64,000 nt of DNA, taken from Styela clava. Lineage: Eukaryota; Chordata; Ascidiacea; Stolidobranchia; Styelidae. The position numbers and the translations under genes are program-made. Within the stretch, counting starts at the first letter, position 1. Each line of letters opens with the position of its first letter. Below the pieces are notes generated by a model. That model did no database searches. It was not told where the DNA came from and worked only from the letters and a program-made list of their open reading frames with translations. The stretch is from assembly GCF_964204865.1 (NCBI RefSeq), contig NC_135254.1, positions 19,163,001 to 19,227,000 of the forward strand, in the 5' to 3' direction. Below are positions 58,301 to 64,000 of the stretch, piece by piece.

Positions 58301-61300
58301 ATTACTTACTTTAAATATTTAGTATATCCTTCCAGTACGATTTCCATCACAACACCACTGGGATCAAGTAACCGTAATGCTTTCACTGCACTGATATACA
58401 TTGTAATTATGTCTTCTGTACAGACCCCTGGAAATTAATAAAACAGGACAATTACCGTAACCAATACCACCAATATTATTTATATTTTTAAAAATACATC
58501 TTCCAATTCTCAATTTTGATTAAACTTTACGAATTCCCCTAGAGAATAAAATAAATATTTTTAAATTATTGCACTTTGATCCATAAGAAACGAGTCGAAA
58601 AATTTATGGAGAAATTATGAATTCTAGAGGATATATTTGATAATTACCTGGATGCAAAACTCTATTTGATAAATCTTTTTTCAAAGTCTTGATCAAAAAA
58701 GGACGTTGATTTGTTCGTTCCAAACATAACTTGAGATCTTCTATTGCAGGCGAGCTTTCAGGGAATTCTGAAATAGGAGAAGACAACATTATAGACACTT
58801 ATTCACCCCTTTGGCTCCAAACAAGGCTCTGTAAGAGCTTCCACTGATAACTAGCGATTATGTAAGATGCTACTATATTTTCAAGAACCAGAATTCTTTT
58901 GGTTCGGTCCTGCCTACCTAATGTAGTGGACCCTGGGTGTAGGTGACGGGCATGAGATTTGAATTTGAGATGTGTAATCTACAATGCAGATGACCAACCC
59001 CAGGTAGCCTCAATAATACTCTCTTTGGTGTCACATATGACAATACGTACATATTACTCATTTGGACAGTCGTGATTTGGTTGTAATATTATTCAACTTT
59101 TTCTACCATAGTTATTTTAAGTTTAATAAGGCAGAGGTCGCCACCTTAATTTCCCAAGTGTCATATAAACAATTTAACTGCTAGGTCATCACACTCACTA
59201 TATAAATCTATTTTAAATTAATTCAACTTATATTTTTATTTTTTATCACAGTCTTAAAATGTTGAACTTCAAATAGGTACTGGAATATTATGCAAAATTT
59301 TGAAGAATAGAATATTCAACTTCAGTTTAATTATTTAGAATTTATCATGTTATCATAATTGTTTTTCTGATCATTGTGCATGAACTGTTTGCGTCTCGAT
59401 TATCCGGCATTTACTTATGTGCAATGCATTTCTAAACTAAAATTTTGTTCTTGGCACTTTTGTGGTCAACAAAGACTTTGGGCAGATGACAGAGAAGAGT
59501 CTCCTTTATTTCTAAGTGCTTTGCTTTAGACAAATTTTGTTGAAAAAATAGGCACTTTAAAAATAGATTTTTCAATACCCATTTAAACTCGATATAACGA
59601 TAAAACAAATTCCAGATATTTATTTTCATTATCTTACCTGTAATAATTCGAAACATTTCACTAATTCTCATTTCTGTATACGTTTCATACAAAATAAACA
59701 ATAATTTTTGATTCCAATGATTTTTTGAGTAACTTGCTGTTTTACTCCGACCTCCAATTTCAAACCATTCTGCTTCACTTGCCTCTTTCCATTTTCTTCC
59801 AAATATTTTTTCCAGCCATGTCATAACTTGAGTTTCAATCCACTGTTTACATAAAGGTTAAGTTTTACTAAGTAGCTTTATTTGATTATAAATCAAAAGC
59901 AATCTAGTCATTTCATATCCATTTGTTATTTAATACAGTGGTTCGGAAAAAAAAAGGGGGGGGAGGCTGATCGCAGAGAATATCTCATAGTGCGTGAAGC
60001 AATTTAAAAATAAAATGATTTGTTAGATTTGATCTTGCCAGCCTTATTTTGGATATTTACGTTCCATCCATGTATTTTCAACGTGTTTGTTAAATGAAAC
60101 ATACCTTCGCCTTACTATCTGTTATTTGTAGCGTATTCGTAGCTAGTTATTTTTGAGGTGAGGCGCAAAACTTGACAAATTTCAAAAAGGGGACGTGGCT
60201 TAAAAAGTTTGAGAACCACTAATTTAATACTATTGATCTGCATGTCAGGTACGTCAAAAATGAAACGAATATCAAATAGATTCGAAAGAGGTTATATTCA
60301 ATATGGTAAATCATTAATTTTAGGAAAAAAATTAGAATATTTTAGTTTGATATATTAACGAGATAGAATATTCCCTGTAAATTTCTTCGCTGAAAATGAC
60401 TTACCGGTAGTTTAAAATGTTATCAAAATCCCACTTTTGAAATTTCAATCCAGAAATTATTCAGAGTAGTAATCGGATATTGGTCATCCATATCTCTTAA
60501 TATAGTATTGTTCAGGGCTGATATGAAAATTATATAGCTAAAGAGAAATACTGTAATATAATATACTTAATAATAATAAAGTTTTAGAAGAAAGTTTGTA
60601 ATTACTGTTTTTAGATGAGAGTGGATCCATGATTTCTCATATTTTCCTTTACAAGTTTTTTCCACATAACGTTTGATCTCAATTTCTAATACTTGTGATA
60701 CAGGTTGTTCAGCAAGAAGAAACAACAAATCTAGATCAAATCTGAATAAATATAACATAAAAAATGTATTGTATTCGGAAATGAAAATGCTAATCTATCT
60801 CAGATATTAAAGAATCATGCTGATCTAGAAAGTAATGAGGTAACCAAACTTTGTTAGGTATTATACCTTTTGAAGATAAACACATTGTTGCATTCAAGTT
60901 TAAAACAATCCAGGGTATAACATCTAGCGGAGTTATACAATGGCAACAAAACAAATCTCTTAAACTATTTATTAATTTTTTCATCCTACTCGAAAATAAA
61001 CTATCATTACTAGAAATATACTGAAAAAAATGGATTTTTTGAACCAAATATCTGTTTTGCAACCTATGGCATTCCGCTGGTCGGTTACGACCCATTGAGA
61101 GGCCGTGGTTCGCCATATGATTGAGCCATCTTATTGGCTTCCTCTCCCCCGGGATAAATATGTAAATCCTATCCAGTGACAATGTGCTGTGGATTGAGAT
61201 GCATATAACCTTTCTTTTATGCTAGTTCAACCCAGAATATTTTGCCATTCATAAAATACAGATAACTACATATTCTCATCGATTTCATTGAACGTTATCT

Positions 61301-64000
61301 TTCATTTCACTTACAAATATGTTGATGCCAAAGGTGTAAATTCATTTTGTAAATAATCTGCACAATCGTTTTTCAGCATTTTGCGTGTTTTGCCATTCCA
61401 TTCCAGAACAATATGATCTACTGATTCCCCTTCAGAGGAATTTTCTTCTTCCATAGAAATATCTGACAAGCTTGAATCTTGCCCTGATATCCAAGTATTA
61501 ACCTAAAAAAACATCCCGCAATTTCTTTTTTTTAAAAAAAGTTACTCAAAGAAACTCAGTTTGGGTGCCGAGTAGTCTCCTATTTGCGTATATAGGCAAA
61601 ATAGATATTGAACAGAAAAAGATCCTATTAGAATCACCTGAGTATTCACATTAATTAAACAGAATTTGAAACTAATGCCTGTTAAAAATCATTTTAACAA
61701 TTTAATTGAAAATTAGGGATTATTTTTTCTATAAATTTACAACTTTTAAAACAATTTTTTTTCAAATCAGGAATAAAAAGGAGAAGTGTGTTCCAGAAGC
61801 TTAGCTGCCTAGATTGAACATTTTTGTGTCATATATAAATTTGCAAAAAATATTATTTGCATGAGATAAAGATAGATCAAAAACCAAGGTTTCCAGCTTT
61901 TTCCATCTTCATTAAATATTAGAAGGTGTCGCTACTTGATCTGTGCATCTCCTTCACCAATAATATATAGGCAATTATGTTACTTGACAGAAAAATATGA
62001 ACTTGATGATGGCAATGATTACGTAAAGACTTACTTGAAATGCATGAGAGTAAAACTCAGCAAAAACATTTTTCATCTTCGAATCAAGATCCCACAACAA
62101 ACACGAGATAAAAATTTCTCTAATTTTTGCAGCACATCTGTAATTATCAGGCCATAATTCTATCAGTTTGGTGTACCTTGAAAAAAAAACTGCCTTGAAA
62201 ATTGTAAAAGAAACTTGATGGCATGATACGGCTATATGATGAGAATAAGAAGAAGCAATTTTGCTTCATGATTTTTCTAAAAGACTGCTTGTATTACTGC
62301 CATTGTCATTGATATACCAAAAACATTAATTTAAATTTCTTTAAATAAAATCAGATCCAGCTATTTCCTTATTAAATTTTTCTAATCTTTATAAAGAGTC
62401 AGCCAACAACCTATATAAGTGACAGTAGTTTAACAATGAAGGACTTTCTTATTTGGAGTCTGTATATATTATTTACACATGTCTATCTTGTTAAAATAGA
62501 AAGAGACCTCCATTGCCAAAAAATAAAAAATAGTTGAAAATAGTAAAACCTGTTTGCATTACCATGCAATATTTTGATGTAATGATTTCACTGCTTCTGC
62601 AAGTCTTGTCACTCCTCCGAATAGAACTTGTTTACGAAATATGGGAACAATTCTTTCCTGAAAATATTATGTGGATATCTCCATGTTCAAGATGTATATA
62701 ATAAATTGGGTAGGCGATACCAAACTGTTAATATTCTGATCCTTCTAAAATCCAAACTATATTGGTTCTTTACCTAGCAGTGACTGCTTGTGCACAGCTT
62801 TTCTTGAAGGAATACTAATATGTCCCATAAATCTGTAATGTACAGGCTTGAAGCTTGTAGTAACATCAAAGTGACATGGTTCACAATTTTCATTTTTTTT
62901 CTTGCAAAGGTGTGCAAAAAATTATGTATAACAGAGTCCTAAATTTTATGATGATAGAATTGACAGTACATATACTCTTCTATATTACACAGATTATCAA
63001 TAGAGATGTACCGATATATCGGTATCGACAATATCGGCCAATTTTTTGGTATCGGTACTGTACCGATATTTCCGATATATTTAGCTTTTTAATATGATCC
63101 AGATTCCAGAATGTTTTAAAAAATAAGTTAGAATACTGATGTTGAAATTGTTTTTTTGCTAGGAGGGATCATGAACTATGAGCCATGCACGCGCCCACCC
63201 CCGCAAGTAGAAACAGGAATGGGATTCTGACCTGTTTTCAGCCAAAATAGCTCAACTAATTCGGCTATTTCTCACTGCCAAATTTTCATATTGACATTTT
63301 CAATTATACATGGCAATTATGATGAAATATATCAATCGAATAGTAGTAGATTTTCTGATGTGTAAAATACAGAATCATACGTTATATTGGCACAAACCCT
63401 GCGCACGTAACTCAATGTATTAGTTTGATAGGAAAAGTATACTAAACATTTATTTATTTTACTACATACACATGGTGGCCAAACCCAATGAGTTTTCTAA
63501 TTGATTACAAGCGTCAGTGCACCATGCATCTGAATCAATTGACGCATCTGGATCACAAACATCAATTCCTTAATATGTGACATATTCATTTTTCAATCTG
63601 GAATGATGTGCACTAAAAATAGTGCTCAAAGGCTATTGTTTTAAACCATCTTCCCTGCACACTTGAGAAAATAATTACACAGTATCGGAATATCGGCTAT
63701 TTTGAAATATCTGCATCATTTTTTTTAGTTGGTATCGGATCGGTATTGGCGGCAAAAGTAGCATCAGAACATCTCTAATTACATGAATTATGAATATAAG
63801 CAAAATATCAAGCATAAAATCAAAGACATAAAGCTGAAACAGTACAATACTTACTTTTAAATCTTCTCGAAAATTATCATAAAGAAGAAGTTCATAATAT
63901 TCTAATAAATTATTTTCTTGTAGCAAAGATAATGTTCTTTTCATTCCAATTATATCAGACTCTTTCCAGTTTACATCTGCTTTTTCCTATGAATAGAATA
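52364..64000 (-). CDS. ANAPC2: Anaphase-promoting complex subunit 2 (5' end beyond window)
   Basis: Sixteen exons in phase (2376 nt, 791 codons plus stop): 63855-63986, 62563-62657, 62035-62176, 61315-61502, 60606-60741, 59638-59842, 58648-58767, 58310-58427, 57165-57370, 56200-56423, 55841-55909, 54798-54941, 54385-54514, 54150-54246, 53213-53375, 52364-52570. It is the cullin-like scaffold of the APC/C ubiquitin ligase. Landmarks: FPESSPAIEDLKLCLERT, IITMYISAVKALRLLDPS, KWVPDPREADP, SDIISLLVGMYGS, LELLKLRFGEEDMGKCAVML (cullin-homology part), TWTLEEISNEV, and the C-terminal winged helix ESLPLDRIHKMLKMF. An acidic linker (EEDEEEED) precedes the last exon. The human protein is about 820 aa, so only the first exon(s) are missing at the right edge; a 5' acceptor at 63987 supports that. 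Introns carry several MITEs and SINEs. Confidence 0.95.
52636..52745. mobile_element. 110-bp near-palindromic MITE with perfect 8-bp target duplication (ANAPC2 last intron)
   Basis: The left arm GGTACTCCTGAAGTATGCGCACC mirrors the right arm GGTGCGCATACTTCAGGAGGTCC. Flanks 52628-52635 and 52746-52753 are both CAATTTAG. The ends and the inner CCTAACCTGGTACACAACCT tie it to the ACTCCCGTAG family, so that family makes 8-bp duplications, as hAT elements do. Confidence 0.93.
53493..53775. mobile_element. Relative of the 45642 hAT-type MITE, opposite orientation
   Basis: Read in reverse complement it shares CTGACATGGGCAAGGTACGA, GGGCCAAATACAGC, CACAACCAAACTAAAACCAA and GTTTTCCACTTTTGC with 45642-45930. 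The left edge is degenerate; the right edge ends TTGCCCATGTCAG. It lies in the ANAPC2 intron between exons at 53375 and 54150. Confidence 0.75.
53919..54075 (+). repeat. Composite repeat, sister of 43599-43758
   Basis: Same block order as at 43599: TTTACATCAAGTTGTGTAA, GGGACTGAAACCTATGGGCA, GTATATTCACTCGGCTAACA, the inner MITE tract and the right arm ending CTACAGGAGTACTG. Confidence 0.75.
55051..55380 (+). repeat. tRNA-derived SINE, family 1, most complete copy
   Basis: The head has an A-box-like GTGTGGAGCATTGTGCTAAG and a B-box GTTCGAATCCC (55119-55129), spaced as in a tRNA. It is followed by a tRNA-unrelated body: GTTACGGCTTCCTCCACCGT, GACGAGAGGCCGTGGTTGGC and CATATGATTAAGTCGTCTCA. The tail is AT-rich (GGGATAAATATGTAAATCCC). 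Related pieces lie at 7660, 8346, 35795, 48292 and 61070. It lies in an ANAPC2 intron. Confidence 0.85.
55957..56095 (+). repeat. tRNA-derived SINE, family 2
   Basis: Contains a B-box-like TTTCAAATCCC and the 3' body CCAGGGTGCAATAAATTGGG, then TAGGCAATGCCGAACTGGCA. A reverse-complement copy lies at 58891-59002, and a 3' fragment (ATAAATTGGGTAGGCGATAC) at about 62700. It lies in the ANAPC2 intron between exons at 55909 and 56200. Confidence 0.65.
57970..58262. mobile_element. hAT-type MITE, 293 bp, 8-bp target duplication (7/8)
   Basis: The left end CTAAGGTGTCCACTGTCCAC and the right end GGCCGCCTGTTGCCCCTG are weakly inverted. Flanks are CTTTAAAC (57962-57969) and ATTTAAAC (58263-58270). GGTGGGCC and GCCCGCGGGCC motifs are typical of the hAT pieces in this window. 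It lies in the ANAPC2 intron between exons at 57370 and 58310. Confidence 0.75.
58891..59002 (-). repeat. SINE family 2, minus orientation
   Basis: The reverse complement reads CAAATTCAAATCTCATGCCC, ACCCAGGGTCCACTACATTA, GGTAGGCAGGACCGAACC, matching the body of 55957-56095. It lies in the ANAPC2 intron between exons at 58767 and 59638. Confidence 0.65.
59936..60221. mobile_element. hAT-type MITE, 286 bp, perfect 8-bp target duplication
   Basis: The left end CAGTGGTTCGGAAAAAAAAA and the right end AAAAAGTTTGAGAACCACTA are inverted. Flanks 59928-59935 and 60222-60229 are both ATTTAATA. It lies in the ANAPC2 intron between exons at 59842 and 60606. Confidence 0.88.
60790..61062 (-). other. Unexplained open frame inside an ANAPC2 intron
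   Basis: About 90 open codons on the same strand as ANAPC2, ending LDQHDSLISEID before a stop, with inner segments such as LRDLFCCHCITPLDVIPW and SKGIIPNKVWLPHYF. It is bounded upstream by a SINE piece. ANAPC2 is contiguous without it: flanking exons 61315-61502 and 60606-60741 join in phase and match the family. It is therefore not a required exon. It could be a decayed transposon frame or a chance frame. Confidence 0.3.
61070..61175 (+). repeat. SINE family 1, 3' half
   Basis: GCTGGTCGGTTACGACCCAT, GAGAGGCCGTGGTTCGCCAT, GATTGAGCCATCTTATTGGC and GGGATAAATATGTAAATCC match the body of the SINE at 55051. The head is absent. Confidence 0.75.
63001..63777. mobile_element. Non-autonomous element with TAGAGATG ends, 777 bp
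   Basis: The left end TAGAGATGTACCGATATATC, followed by repeated ATCGGTATCGG motifs, pairs with the right end GATCGGTATTGG...AGAACATCTCTA. TAGAGATG ends with subterminal CGATAT repeats are characteristic of a hAT-like MITE type found in many animals. Flanks ATTATCAA and ATTACATG agree only in part. It lies in the ANAPC2 intron between exons at 62657 and 63855. Confidence 0.75.

Noticed and set aside
1..64000. CRISPR arrays, rRNA genes, stand-alone tRNA genes, bacterial-type operons
   Set aside because: None seen; the tRNA-like boxes belong to SINEs, and the gene structure is clearly eukaryotic.

Overview
The window looks like genomic DNA from an invertebrate chordate, most likely an ascidian tunicate. 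It is AT-rich, has multi-exon genes with GT-AG introns, and is dense in short non-autonomous transposons. It carries integrin alpha chains with an inserted I (vWA) domain, a combination known from vertebrates and tunicates. Species assignment is inference. All exon models were built by hand from splice signals, reading phase and protein-family recognition; no alignment was run.

Layout. 1-2515: spacer with a degenerate ~37-bp tandem repeat and ends of hAT-like elements. 2516-4935: a partial, broken copy (copy A) of an integrin-alpha-I-like gene, minus strand, with a small transposon in one intron. 5384-6102: a broken plus-strand gene fragment ending in an EGF-like module. 10389-26223: a complete ten-exon SLC46-type major facilitator transporter (513 codons), plus strand. 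Its last intron is swollen to 9.3 kb by a young Ty3/gypsy LTR retrotransposon (18263-25517) that sits inside a hAT-like element (17035-26106). 26987-31726 and 33813-38997: two tandem, apparently intact genes (copies B and C), minus strand. Their ten exons have pairwise identical lengths (1338 nt, 445 aa each). 42897-48962: PRPF38B, minus strand, complete, ten exons, 349 aa. 52364 to the right edge: ANAPC2, minus strand, 16 exons and 791 codons visible; only the N-terminal start lies outside.

The most interesting system is the integrin-like array. Copies B and C encode a signal peptide, the first two integrin beta-propeller blades and an I domain with an intact MIDAS. After the start of blade 3 they run through an intact splice donor into a short basic tail with an RLRR motif and stop. 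No transmembrane segment or further propeller blades follow. They look like secreted integrin alpha head fragments, and the tail looks like captured intron sequence.

The two housekeeping genes (a spliceosomal factor and an APC/C cullin subunit) are unrelated in function and simply adjacent. The mobile-element record is rich: at least seven hAT-type miniature elements with recognisable 8-bp target duplications, a family with ACTCCCGTAG-type ends, two tRNA-derived SINE families, and the gypsy element. The gypsy element has a textbook TTTAAAC frameshift site, LTRs differing at one position, and two coding lesions in pol.
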